The notes beneath the pieces are model-generated. The model saw only the letters and a program-made list of their open reading frames with translations, did no database searches and had not been told where the DNA came from. Shown here one piece after another: positions 53,701-62,509 of a DNA stretch of 64,000 nt. Source of the stretch: Marinoscillum pacificum (GTDB lineage: Bacteria > Bacteroidota > Bacteroidia > Cytophagales > Cyclobacteriaceae); the NCBI RefSeq assembly GCF_024714495.1, contig NZ_JAMZMJ010000006.1, forward strand, positions 186,001-250,000, given 5' to 3'. Made by a program: the position numbers and the translations under genes. The first letter of the stretch is position 1, and each line of letters begins with the position of its first letter.

Positions 53701-55002
53701 ATGTTGAAAAAGGGAATTTTAATTGTCTTACTTGGAGCGGCTATAGCTGCTACGTACTTCTTCACTCAAAAATACCAACAGGCACAGAAAGATGCTGTCG
53801 CTGCTATTGATAGTGCCTCGCTTATCCCGCCGCCTGAACCTACTTTACTATATGGAATAGCTGTTGATTCATTTGACATCTATGAAGGTAAGATCAAATG
53901 GGGGCAGAGTCTTTCCAATATACTTTCAGAGTTTAGTATTAGCAATGAGCAGATCTACGAGTTAGCTAATAAAACCAAAGACGTGTTTGATGTTAGACTC
54001 TTAAAAGCAAACTATCCTTTTACTATTATTCACGAAAGGGATTCGAGCAAGAGAGCTCGTCAAATGATTTTTGAGCCAGACCCAACTCAATATGTGGTAT
54101 TTAACCTGGCAGATTCTATTTATGCTCATAAAGTAGAACGAGAAATCATCACTGAAGAAAAAACTTTCGTCGCAACAATCGAGGAAGGATCCAATGTTAG
54201 TCAAGCAATATCAGATGCTGGGGGAAGTATTCTGTTAGAGAATAAAATAGTTGAAATTTTCGCTTGGCAAGTAAGTTTCATACGTATTCAGGCTGGCGAT
54301 ATGTTTAAAGTTATCTACGAAGAACAAAGAGTTGGTGATCAGGTTGTTGGAATTGGTGAAGTGACTGGCGCATATTTTGAGCACTGGGGTCGAGAGTACT
54401 ATGCGGTTCATTATGAACAAGGTGGTGATTCCGATTACTTCGATGAGAATGGAAATAGCTTGAGAAAAACATTCTTAAAAGATCCTGTTTCTTATAAAAG
54501 AATAAGCTCTAGCTACAGTCCTAGACGTTTTCATCCAGTTCAGAAAAGATACAAAGCTCATTTAGGAACGGATTATGCGGCTAATCCTGGTACGCCAATT
54601 TGGTCAGTAGGAGATGGTGTTGTTGTGGAAGCCACCTATGGAAAGTATAATGGCAACTATGTGAAGATCAAACACAATAGTAATTACACCACTCAATATC
54701 TTCATATGCAAAGCATTAAGAGAGGTATTAAGCCTGGTACAGTAGTGAAACAAGGGCAAGAAATTGGTTATGTGGGAAGTACTGGTTTAGCTACAGGACC
54801 TCACCTTTGTTTCAGGTTCTGGAAAAACGGTAGACAAGTCGATTCCCAGCGTGTGGAATTACCGCCTTCAGAGCCAATTGACCCTAAAAAACTAAATGAC
54901 TATTTGCACACTAAGAACGTAGTAGTCAACAAATTGCGTCATATCCATTCTAAAAACGAAGAGAAGAAAGCAGTATTAGCGCAAATTCCGCTAAATCATT
55001 AA
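53701..55002 (+). CDS. M23 family peptidoglycan metallopeptidase
   Basis: 433 residues from the ATG at 53701 (a TTG at 53695 is also in frame). An N-terminal membrane anchor is followed by LysM-like/OapA-like strands to about 240. The M23 domain has zinc ligands His287 and Asp291 (HLGTD), catalytic His335 in YLHMQ and His368 in GPHLC. It cuts peptide cross-links in peptidoglycan, in the periplasm. Located directly after dsbD. Confidence 0.92.
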   Translation: MLKKGILIVLLGAAIAATYFFTQKYQQAQKDAVAAIDSASLIPPPEPTLLYGIAVDSFDIYEGKIKWGQSLSNILSEFSISNEQIYELANKTKDVFDVRLLKANYPFTIIHERDSSKRARQMIFEPDPTQYVVFNLADSIYAHKVEREIITEEKTFVATIEEGSNVSQAISDAGGSILLENKIVEIFAWQVSFIRIQAGDMFKVIYEEQRVGDQVVGIGEVTGAYFEHWGREYYAVHYEQGGDSDYFDENGNSLRKTFLKDPVSYKRISSSYSPRRFHPVQKRYKAHLGTDYAANPGTPIWSVGDGVVVEATYGKYNGNYVKIKHNSNYTTQYLHMQSIKRGIKPGTVVKQGQEIGYVGSTGLATGPHLCFRFWKNGRQVDSQRVELPPSEPIDPKKLNDYLHTKNVVVNKLRHIHSKNEEKKAVLAQIPLNH

Positions 55003-55074
55003 GATTCGCCGTAGCTGAATTTTAATAATTAGCATATTTTCCGTTAATTTAGACTTGTCACCAAAAAAATAAGC

Positions 55075-55767
55075 ATGCCTAAGATTGCTATCGCGCTATG
55101 CCTTGTAGTATTATGTACTTTTTCATACGGGCAGGGCTCGGATGAATATGTTCGTGTTTATGGCCAAACACTCAGCGCAAAAGACTCATCGGCCGTTTCT
55201 GTTTCTCTTTTATACGAAAAGCTTCCTTATTATGACGATATGGGCATGATAAAGAGTAATTCGGAAGGACAATTTGAGATGTTTCTTGTTAAAGGAGCAG
55301 AATATGATTTTAAATTTGCTCAGTCTGGATTTGAACCGCTCACAGAAAAGTTTACTGTGACGAGCGATAACGAAGAAGGTGGTGAGAAGAATGTCAACTT
55401 CTATGTTACTCCTGAGGAGGAGCCGGAGTTGATGACACTAGAAAATCTAATCTTTGCTAGAGGAAGCGACCAAATATCAGAAACTTCTTATGCTAGTTTG
55501 GATGAGCTAGTAGCATATCTCAATGAACGACCTGGTATGGTCATCCAGCTGGAAGGACATACCGATTTTGCCGGTAATGCAGATGCGAACATGGCACTAT
55601 CACAAGCCAGGGTAGAAGCTGTGAAAGACTACATGGTAGGCAAAGGAATAAAGAAAAACAGGCTGTACACTAAAGCATTTGGGGGAACTCAACCTTTGAC
55701 ACAAGAACGCACAGATGAAGCAAAAACAAGAAACAGGCGTGTTGAGGTTCGAGTACTGAGAAGATAA
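55075..55767 (+). CDS. OmpA family protein with N-terminal regulatory-like domain
   Basis: 230 residues with a signal peptide ending SYGQG. A small carboxypeptidase-regulatory-like beta domain spans about 25-115 and the OmpA C-terminal peptidoglycan-binding domain about 120-230, with Q-L-E-G-H-T-D and T-R-N-R-R-V-E-V-R. It probably anchors an envelope structure to the cell wall. It starts 72 bases after the M23 gene and is followed 6 bases later by a larger OmpA protein, so the two probably share an operon. Confidence 0.88.
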   Translation: MPKIAIALCLVVLCTFSYGQGSDEYVRVYGQTLSAKDSSAVSVSLLYEKLPYYDDMGMIKSNSEGQFEMFLVKGAEYDFKFAQSGFEPLTEKFTVTSDNEEGGEKNVNFYVTPEEEPELMTLENLIFARGSDQISETSYASLDELVAYLNERPGMVIQLEGHTDFAGNADANMALSQARVEAVKDYMVGKGIKKNRLYTKAFGGTQPLTQERTDEAKTRNRRVEVRVLRR

Positions 55768-55773
55768 TTCAAT

Positions 55774-57831
55774 ATGAAACGACTATTACTACTAACATTA
55801 TTAAGCCTATCGTTTGTTTTTGCGAAGGCTCAAGAAACCATCGTCTGGGGTACCGATGTGGTTGATGTATCGAGTGAATACTCTCCACTGGAGTATTCGG
55901 CGATTCAAGCATTACATAAACCAAATGTAATTCCTGGTGGAGGAGATAATCCAAATGCCTGGAGACCTAAGACAGAAGATCGTCAGGATTTTATCATGGT
56001 CTCATTTGATAAGCCGATTAAGGCAAAACAGGTGGCTATCGGTGAATCAGAAAATCCAGGAGCTGTTACTAAAGTGTTTGCTTACGATAACGAATACAAT
56101 GAGTATTTACTTTTTGAGTTGACCCCAAGAGCGATTCCACTTGAAAGTAGATTATTGAACCTATTCTTCGATGAAACTCCTTACGAAATTTATGCTATTC
56201 GAGTAGAAATTGATGGGGGAGCAGTTCCAGGATATAATGCTATAGATGCCATCGGGGTTTCTGCTTCGAATTTGCCTATTACCGTTTTGATCAATCTGGT
56301 TCCCGGAATTGCTCAGAACGTAGAAGCTGATAAGCTGGGAGCCAATGTGAATAGCCAGTACATTGAGCATAGTCCGATTATTTCTCCTGATGGTAAAAGG
56401 CTTTATTTCAGTAGAAGATATCACCCTGATAATGTAGGTGGTGTGGATGATGTAGAAGATATCTGGGTATCAGAATTGGATGAGGCTACTGGCGAATGGT
56501 TGCCTGCCAAAAACCTTGGAGCACCATTGAATACTGCTGGTCCAAACTTTATCAGTTCAATTACAATAGTTGATGGTAAGGAAACCCTGATCCTTGGAAA
56601 CAGATACGGTAAAAAAGGCCGAATGTACTCTGGTGTTTCAATGACGACAAGAGATGGGGACACTTTCAAAGACCCTGTTGCAGTTGAAGTAACTAATGAT
56701 TACAACTATTCTCCAAAGGTTGATTACTTCCTTGGAACAACAGGCAATGCGATGATCATTTCATCAGAGCGTGACGATTCGTATGGAGGTCGAGACTTAT
56801 ATGTTTCATTTAAAAATGGAAATGAGTGGTCAGAGCCGAAAAACCTGGGTAATGATATCAATACGGCAGCGGACGATTTTTCTCCGTTTCTAGGCATGGA
56901 TGGAAAGACATTGTATTTCACAAGCTCTGGATATAGCGGCTATGGTGGCGCAGACATTTACGTTTCTATCAGATTAGACAATAGCTGGGAACGTTGGTCA
57001 ACACCTGAAAACCTAGGTTCCAGTGTAAACTCTGAGGGTGATGATCAATATTTCAGTATTCCTTCTTCAGGAAGACATATCTACTTTTCTAGAGGAACCA
57101 TCGATGACGATACCGATATTTTTAGATTTAAAGCAAATGACTTGTTCATTGATCCAGATAGTCCATTGATGACCTCTGTTGGTCACTTGACTGATCTTGA
57201 GCCGGACGATTATATCGTAACGGTTAAGGGGGTAGTTACTGACGATAAAACTGGTGAGCCGATGGGTGGAGTTCCGGTAATATTAGAAAGATTGCCTGAT
57301 GGTGTTGAAATGGGAAGTGTTACTTCTGGAAAAGATGGGGAATATAAGTTTTCAGTTCGTGGTGGAGCTAGATATGGCGTTTTAGCTAAGAAAGAGGGCT
57401 TTTTATCCACTGAAGAAAACTTTGACCTTAATGATATAGAAGAGAACGAGACTAGAGAGCTGGATTTGAATCTTGCTAAAATCGAGACGGGTGTAACGAT
57501 TACATTGAACAACATCTTCTTTGATTTCGATAAGTCAGAATTGAAAACTGCTTCATATCCAGAGTTGAACAGATTATTGAAATATCTGAATGATGGAGAT
57601 ATCAAGAAAATAGAAATAAGCGGTCACACAGATGCGACTGGTGAAGAAGCGTATAACAAATCATTGTCTGATCGTAGAGCGAAAGCGGTTTACAACTTCT
57701 TCCGTGAGAATGGTATAGAAAAAGATCGATTAGTTTCGGTGGGATACGGTGAAGAAAAGCCAGTAGCTCCGAATGATACTAAAGAAAATCGTGCGAAAAA
57801 CAGACGTGTAGAGTTTAAGGTAGTTGAGTAA
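55774..57831 (+). CDS. OmpA family protein with discoidin-like and PD40 domains, PorE-like
   Basis: 685 residues with a signal peptide ending KAQE. Order: a beta-sandwich about 25-170 (discoidin-like, I-R-V-E-I-D-G-G), a PD40/beta-propeller region about 190-455 with repeated P-D-G-K-x-L-Y-F-S and A-D-D-F-S-P-F motifs, a carboxypeptidase-regulatory domain about 480-570 and an OmpA domain to the end with S-G-H-T-D-A-T-G and N-R-R-V-E-F. Apart from the missing N-terminal TPR this is the PorE layout linked to type IX secretion. It abuts the next, convergent gene without a gap. Confidence 0.88.
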   Translation: MKRLLLLTLLSLSFVFAKAQETIVWGTDVVDVSSEYSPLEYSAIQALHKPNVIPGGGDNPNAWRPKTEDRQDFIMVSFDKPIKAKQVAIGESENPGAVTKVFAYDNEYNEYLLFELTPRAIPLESRLLNLFFDETPYEIYAIRVEIDGGAVPGYNAIDAIGVSASNLPITVLINLVPGIAQNVEADKLGANVNSQYIEHSPIISPDGKRLYFSRRYHPDNVGGVDDVEDIWVSELDEATGEWLPAKNLGAPLNTAGPNFISSITIVDGKETLILGNRYGKKGRMYSGVSMTTRDGDTFKDPVAVEVTNDYNYSPKVDYFLGTTGNAMIISSERDDSYGGRDLYVSFKNGNEWSEPKNLGNDINTAADDFSPFLGMDGKTLYFTSSGYSGYGGADIYVSIRLDNSWERWSTPENLGSSVNSEGDDQYFSIPSSGRHIYFSRGTIDDDTDIFRFKANDLFIDPDSPLMTSVGHLTDLEPDDYIVTVKGVVTDDKTGEPMGGVPVILERLPDGVEMGSVTSGKDGEYKFSVRGGARYGVLAKKEGFLSTEENFDLNDIEENETRELDLNLAKIETGVTITLNNIFFDFDKSELKTASYPELNRLLKYLNDGDIKKIEISGHTDATGEEAYNKSLSDRRAKAVYNFFRENGIEKDRLVSVGYGEEKPVAPNDTKENRAKNRRVEFKVVE

Positions 57832-58599
57832 TTAGTTACTGGACACCAACCTAACCTGATTTTTAAAAACCCTTTGAATTTCCTTTATCCTTGTACTAGG
57901 GTAAAGGAAATTTGCTTTTTGGATGTAATTAAAAGCATCTGCATACTTTCTGTGGTTATAAGAATCCACGCTCATATTGTAATACTGCAGTCCGGCGAGA
58001 TCATTTAAACTAATAATGTTAGAGACCGTCTGCATTCCTGGCGTCATGGCTTCATCTTGACTGTATTTGTGAATTCTTGCCTTTATTTCCTCTCTATCTG
58101 TTACAAATCCTTCTAAAGGATCTGTTGGCTCAATCATTACCTGACCATCATCACAGGATGCTACCAGGAAGACGTGATAATTGAACTCATAGATTTGATA
58201 TGGTATTCCTAGTTCTTCCAAAGTGGCCGCGTAAAAAGCAGTACCTGTAAGGCAATCGTATTTTCCAGATTCGAATAGATCTGATAGAATAACATCGTTA
58301 TTATACCAGCTTAATTTCCTTCTGTGGTTGAAGTAAAAAACCTTTTCCAGGGTTTGAACTGTTGTTCTTTCACCGGTCTTTTTTTTCAGCTTCGCCAGGT
58401 GAATCTGAAAATCAGCCATATACTGACTATATTTAATTGAATCTACATTTGGATTAGCTGCCAGCATGATTTGAATAGGATTGGCACTTGAAAAAGATGT
58501 TTGTTCGAAGGAAGAGTGAAAAAGATATGGGCTTAGCTCAGACTGAGCAGATGCACTCAGAGCAAAGGAAGTAAGCCATATGTAAAGAATCTTTTTCAT
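57832..58599 (-). CDS. Exported transglutaminase-like cysteine protein
   Basis: 255 residues with a signal peptide ending SASAQS. A transglutaminase/cysteine-peptidase-like core shows KYDCLTGTAFYAATLEELG (Cys116 at a helix start), N-Y-H-V-F-L (His142) and I-E-P-T-D (Glu157/Asp160). The C-terminal ~60 residues form helix pairs that look like one TPR. Substrate unknown. It diverges from the aldehyde dehydrogenase gene across a GTTAAC-rich region. Confidence 0.75.
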   Translation of the reverse strand: MKKILYIWLTSFALSASAQSELSPYLFHSSFEQTSFSSANPIQIMLAANPNVDSIKYSQYMADFQIHLAKLKKKTGERTTVQTLEKVFYFNHRRKLSWYNNDVILSDLFESGKYDCLTGTAFYAATLEELGIPYQIYEFNYHVFLVASCDDGQVMIEPTDPLEGFVTDREEIKARIHKYSQDEAMTPGMQTVSNIISLNDLAGLQYYNMSVDSYNHRKYADAFNYIQKANFLYPSTRIKEIQRVFKNQVRLVSSN

Positions 58600-58637
58600 A
58601 CTAAAATCCGAGAGAAGGTTTCTAATATTACGCTAAA

Positions 58638-58662
58638 GTTAACAAATTGTTAACATGTTAAC
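58638..58662. promoter_or_regulatory. Overlapping GTTAAC palindromes in a divergent promoter region
   Basis: GTTAAC occurs at 58638-58643, 58649-58654 and 58657-58662. The first two form a 17-bp dyad around an A, the second and third a perfect 14-bp palindrome. They lie 23 bases before the aldehyde dehydrogenase ATG and 39 after the start of the minus-strand gene, a likely operator position. Confidence 0.45.
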
Positions 58663-58684
58663 TAATTTATAACATTAACACTTT

Positions 58685-60094
58685 ATGGAAGCACCCCAGG
58701 TTTCGACGAAAAACGAGTTTTCTTCTTTGTTTCAATCACATCAAAAGACGGCTATGATGTTGAAAAAGGGAACAATTACTGAAAGAAAGGGCAAATTGAT
58801 CGGTTTGAAGGATTGGTTGCTGGATCATCAGCACGAGTTACATCAATCGGAATACCTTGATTTGAAGAAGCCGGAAGATGAAGTTAATGTTACGGAATTG
58901 TATCCTCTAATAGCCGAAGCTCGTCATGCTATCTCGCATTTGGATGAGTGGACTACTCCACAGCCTATCAGATCGAGTATGACATTTTTTGGTACGCGTG
59001 CTTTTGTGCATTATGAACCTAAAGGCACTGCATTGATCATCTCTCCATGGAATTATCCGTTACTGTTAGCACTCGGCCCAATGATTTCAGCAATAGCCGC
59101 TGGCAATACGGTCATTCTTAAGCCTTCGGAGTTTACTCCTGCTACCAATAAAGTGATCTTAAAGATGGCTCATGACCTTTTTGATCATAATGAAATACAG
59201 GTTATTGAAGGTGAAGCGGAAGTCTCAGCAAGTTTGCTTGAACTGCCATTTGATCATATCTTCTTTACGGGTAGTCCCCAGGTAGGAAAAATAGTGATGA
59301 CAGCCGCTGCCAAGCATTTGACTTCTGTAACTCTTGAATTAGGTGGAAAATCTCCAACTATCATTGATGAAACAGCTAATATTAGAGATGCCGCTGCCAA
59401 GCTAAGTTGGGCTAAGTGGACAAATGCTGGTCAGACCTGTGTAGCGCCTGATTACCTTTTCATTCATGAAAGCAAGAAAGAGGATTTCATAAATGCCTAC
59501 AAAGATGCCACTTTGAAGATGTATGGGGATAAGAAAAGTTATACTTCTATCATCAATGTCAAGCATTATCACAGAATTGAAGAAACACTGCAAGATGCTT
59601 TGAACAAAGGAGCCAATGTCATCATTAGTGGAAATAATTCACCAGAAGAATTAGACATACAGCCAGTTGTAATAGATAATGTAACTGATGATATGCGAGT
59701 GATGAAGGAGGAAATATTCGGACCTGTGTTTCCAATAATGACCTATCAGAATCTTGATGAGGTCATTGATTATATCAATGCAAGGCCTAAACCTCTTGCT
59801 TTGTATCTGTATTCCAAAAATAGAAAAAACAAAAGGAAGGTTCTGCAGGAGACTAGTTCAGGAGCTTTGGTTTATAACGATAGCGTACTTCATTTTGGAC
59901 ATCCGCATTTACCAGCCGGAGGTGTGAATAATAGCGGTATTGGCAAAGCTCACGGACATGCTGGCTTTCTTGCGTTTAGTCATGAGAAGTCGGTCCTTTC
60001 CCAACAAATTGGTTTAACTGTGGCCAGTACAGTCAGGCCGCCATATTCTAAGCTTAAAAAGAAGCTTATCCAGTTCATGCTAAAGTACTTATAG
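58685..60094 (+). CDS. Aldehyde dehydrogenase family protein
   Basis: 469 residues. Catalytic Cys252 in NAGQTCVAPDY and Glu218 in LELGGKSP, plus F-F-T-G-S-P-Q-V-G-K for the nucleotide. Length and motifs fit the class 3 (fatty/aromatic aldehyde) type. A hydrophobic, basic C-terminal tail could associate with the membrane. It oxidises aldehydes to acids with NAD or NADP. Cytoplasmic or membrane-associated. Confidence 0.92.
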   Translation: MEAPQVSTKNEFSSLFQSHQKTAMMLKKGTITERKGKLIGLKDWLLDHQHELHQSEYLDLKKPEDEVNVTELYPLIAEARHAISHLDEWTTPQPIRSSMTFFGTRAFVHYEPKGTALIISPWNYPLLLALGPMISAIAAGNTVILKPSEFTPATNKVILKMAHDLFDHNEIQVIEGEAEVSASLLELPFDHIFFTGSPQVGKIVMTAAAKHLTSVTLELGGKSPTIIDETANIRDAAAKLSWAKWTNAGQTCVAPDYLFIHESKKEDFINAYKDATLKMYGDKKSYTSIINVKHYHRIEETLQDALNKGANVIISGNNSPEELDIQPVVIDNVTDDMRVMKEEIFGPVFPIMTYQNLDEVIDYINARPKPLALYLYSKNRKNKRKVLQETSSGALVYNDSVLHFGHPHLPAGGVNNSGIGKAHGHAGFLAFSHEKSVLSQQIGLTVASTVRPPYSKLKKKLIQFMLKYL

Positions 60095-60114
60095 TGCATT
60101 ATTTTAGCATTGCT

Positions 60115-60489
60115 ATGAAAAATTTACTACTACCAGTTATTGTTCTTGTCGCATTCGCAAGTTGTACTTCTTCTAAGGAAGAGTATGGAGCAGTTTGGGA
60201 AACAAGTCCGGCTTCATTCGCAGGTGTAAAAGATGTCTCTGATTTTACCATGAACGGTAAGTTCATTTTTGATGGAGATGAGGTGAATATCCAAGCATAT
60301 GGGTTTGATGGCTGTGTATTCAGCAAGGACACATTGGATCATACCTTGAAATGGAAAATCAGTAATGACTCATTGATTACTTACAATGATGAAGATACTC
60401 CAGGTATGGTATACACCATTATGGATACCACGGATAACCTGATTCACTTGCAGTTAATGGAGGACATTTTCCTTACACTGGAAAAGTAA
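60115..60489 (+). CDS. Small hypothetical lipoprotein
   Basis: 124 residues from the ATG at 60115; an in-frame GTG at 60094 overlaps the preceding stop and is rejected. Lipobox FASC (Cys17) and a short Ser/Lys/Glu linker lead to a beta-rich ~100-residue domain, a small lipocalin-like pattern (F-T-M-N-G-K-F-I-F-D-G-D and L-K-W-K-I-S-N-D-S-L-I). No family recognised. It ends one base before the stop of the convergent photolyase gene. Confidence 0.65.
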   Translation: MKNLLLPVIVLVAFASCTSSKEEYGAVWETSPASFAGVKDVSDFTMNGKFIFDGDEVNIQAYGFDGCVFSKDTLDHTLKWKISNDSLITYNDEDTPGMVYTIMDTTDNLIHLQLMEDIFLTLEK

Positions 60490-60490
60490 C

Positions 60491-62032
60491 CTAAAGTTTA
60501 TCAATGTTCTTGAGATAGTAATCTGCTTGCTGAAGTAGCTCTGCTTTTTTATCTCTATCCATTTTGTCCCAGGTACGATACATCATGCCAATGCGCGGGT
60601 TCTTATCAAAAGTGTCTCGATGTTGGTCGTAAAAATTCCAATAAAGTGAATTGAAAGGACAGGCTTTATCACCGGTTTTTTTGCTTTTACTATAGTGACA
60701 CGCTTTGCAGTAATCACTCATTTTGTCAATGTAGTTAGCCGACGAAACATACGGTTTCGTTCCTACGATGCCTCCATCTGCAAATTGACTCATGCCCCGG
60801 GTATTGGTAATCTCTACCCATTCAATGGCATCAATGTATATTCCTAGATACCATTCGTCTACCTCGCCAGGATCTATTCCTGCAAGCAAGGCGAAGTTCC
60901 CAGTAATCATTAATCGTTGAATGTGGTGTGCATACGCATGATCCAGTGATTGCTTAATGGTGTGATGCAGGCAATTCATCTTGGTTTCACCATTCCAAAA
61001 CCAGGAAGGGAGTTTGCGAGAGTGATTCAAATGATTGAGTGTTGCGTACTCAGGCATTTTAGCCCAGTAGATACCGCGCATGTACTCTCTCCAGCCGATG
61101 ATTTGACGCACAAATCCCTCTACAGAAGAGATGTCAACTTCATCAGAGTGTTCATGCCAATAGTTAACGACCGTATTGACCACTTCCTGAGGTGAAATCA
61201 ACTTCACATTCATGGCAAATGACACCAGTGAATGAAAGCTGAATGCTGTACGAGTGGTCATGGCATCTTGATAGTTACCAAAGTTTTTCAAAAAGCGCTT
61301 ACAGAAGATATCAAGATCAGCAAATGCCTCGCGACGTGTAATTGGCCATCTGTAATTTTGAGCATCAATTGAGCCAATAGTTTTAACTCCAGCTGATTCG
61401 ATCATTTCTACTATGCCGGAAACGTCATTTGTTCTGCTGTTTCTATAAGGAATTTTCACAGACTCTGGAAGTTTCTTTCGGTTGTCTTTATCATAATTCC
61501 ATTGGCCTGTGACAGGGTCTTTTCCATCCATCATCACATTATGCTTTTTGCGCATATGCCGATAGAAGGACTCCATCAGGTAAGTTTTCTTTCTTTCAAA
61601 AAAAGAAGCCAATTCCTCACGGCTTGTATAGAAATGCTCAGAGTCTACTGCCTGCCATTCAATTTTGAGGGTTTGGCAGTACTCACTTAATTGTTCATCC
61701 AGGCGATATTCGTCAGGAAGTTGGTATTCGAACTTCTTATAATTACCTTTTTCAATAAGTGAATCAATGTTCTCAGGAATGGACTGTTTGTTTTTGGGGT
61801 CATCCAGTTTCCAGTAGATCACTTCATGGCCTTTTTCTTGCATCTCATTCGCGAAAGCTCGCATGGAAGCAAAGAACCCGGCTACTTTTTGAATGTGATG
61901 AGGAACATAGTCAGTTTCCTGACGAACCTCCATCAGCACATAGGTAATGTCAGAATTGGTCTTTTCAAACCAGCTATGCTGATGATTGAGTTGGTCTCCA
62001 AGAATTAGGCGAAGCGTTTTCATTGAAGCCAT
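60491..62032 (-). CDS. Iron-sulfur photolyase/cryptochrome (PhrB/CryB type)
   Basis: 513 residues. The N-terminal antenna domain begins LRLILGDQLN. The FAD domain has G-F-V-R-Q-I-I-G-W-R-E-Y-M-R-G and the cluster Cys are seen in M-N-C-L-H-H, Y-C-K-A-C-H-Y and D-K-A-C-P-F-N, four in all, which matches the FeS-BCP group that repairs (6-4) photoproducts. ATG at 62032 is used; ATG at 62023 (MKTLRL) is equally likely. Cytoplasmic. Confidence 0.92.
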   Translation of the reverse strand: MASMKTLRLILGDQLNHQHSWFEKTNSDITYVLMEVRQETDYVPHHIQKVAGFFASMRAFANEMQEKGHEVIYWKLDDPKNKQSIPENIDSLIEKGNYKKFEYQLPDEYRLDEQLSEYCQTLKIEWQAVDSEHFYTSREELASFFERKKTYLMESFYRHMRKKHNVMMDGKDPVTGQWNYDKDNRKKLPESVKIPYRNSRTNDVSGIVEMIESAGVKTIGSIDAQNYRWPITRREAFADLDIFCKRFLKNFGNYQDAMTTRTAFSFHSLVSFAMNVKLISPQEVVNTVVNYWHEHSDEVDISSVEGFVRQIIGWREYMRGIYWAKMPEYATLNHLNHSRKLPSWFWNGETKMNCLHHTIKQSLDHAYAHHIQRLMITGNFALLAGIDPGEVDEWYLGIYIDAIEWVEITNTRGMSQFADGGIVGTKPYVSSANYIDKMSDYCKACHYSKSKKTGDKACPFNSLYWNFYDQHRDTFDKNPRIGMMYRTWDKMDRDKKAELLQQADYYLKNIDKL

Positions 62033-62053
62033 AACTCTTGTGGAAGGCTTTGG

Positions 62054-62440
62054 TTATTTCTTCTTCTTTGGGTTGTTCTTGTTTTCTATTTCCAGAATTG
62101 TGTTTTCAATGATCTCAAGAACCTTGTTGGTTTCTTTGAAAATTGCTTCTCTTGAAAACCGAAGTACAGTTAAGCCGATGTTTTCGAAATCCTTCTCTTG
62201 CGAAATGTCTTTATTAGGAAAATGACTGTTTCCTTCCAGCTCAATCACCAGGAGCAATTCATGGCAGAAAAAGTCCGCGATGTAGTTTAACAAAGGTTTC
62301 TGACGATGAAACTCATAGCCTTTCATCCGCTTGTCTTTCAGAAAATACCACAGCTTAATTTCTGTTTTGCTGCTCTTGTTTCTTCGTTTTCTGGCAATTT
62401 CTACCAGCTCGGGGTTGTAGGGTATGATGATGCGTTTCAC
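62054..62440 (-). CDS. DUF559 endonuclease-like protein, second copy
   Basis: 128 residues. The core aligns with the DUF559 protein at 34425: F-H-R-Q-K-P-L-L-N-Y-I-A-D-F-F-C and I-E-L-E-G-N-S-H-F. Here the second acid of the E-x-D pair is Glu (ELEG instead of EVDG). A Lys-rich C-terminus ends N-N-P-K-K-K-K. No G/C-tract repeats surround it, unlike the first copy. It lies 21 bases upstream of the photolyase gene on the same strand. Confidence 0.82.
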   Translation of the reverse strand: MKRIIIPYNPELVEIARKRRNKSSKTEIKLWYFLKDKRMKGYEFHRQKPLLNYIADFFCHELLLVIELEGNSHFPNKDISQEKDFENIGLTVLRFSREAIFKETNKVLEIIENTILEIENKNNPKKKK

Positions 62441-62509
62441 GTTTTTTCTGCAAGTTAACTTATCTCGAAAGCTATTTCAGGTCAGTGAGTAAATACTTAA
62501 AATTGCACC

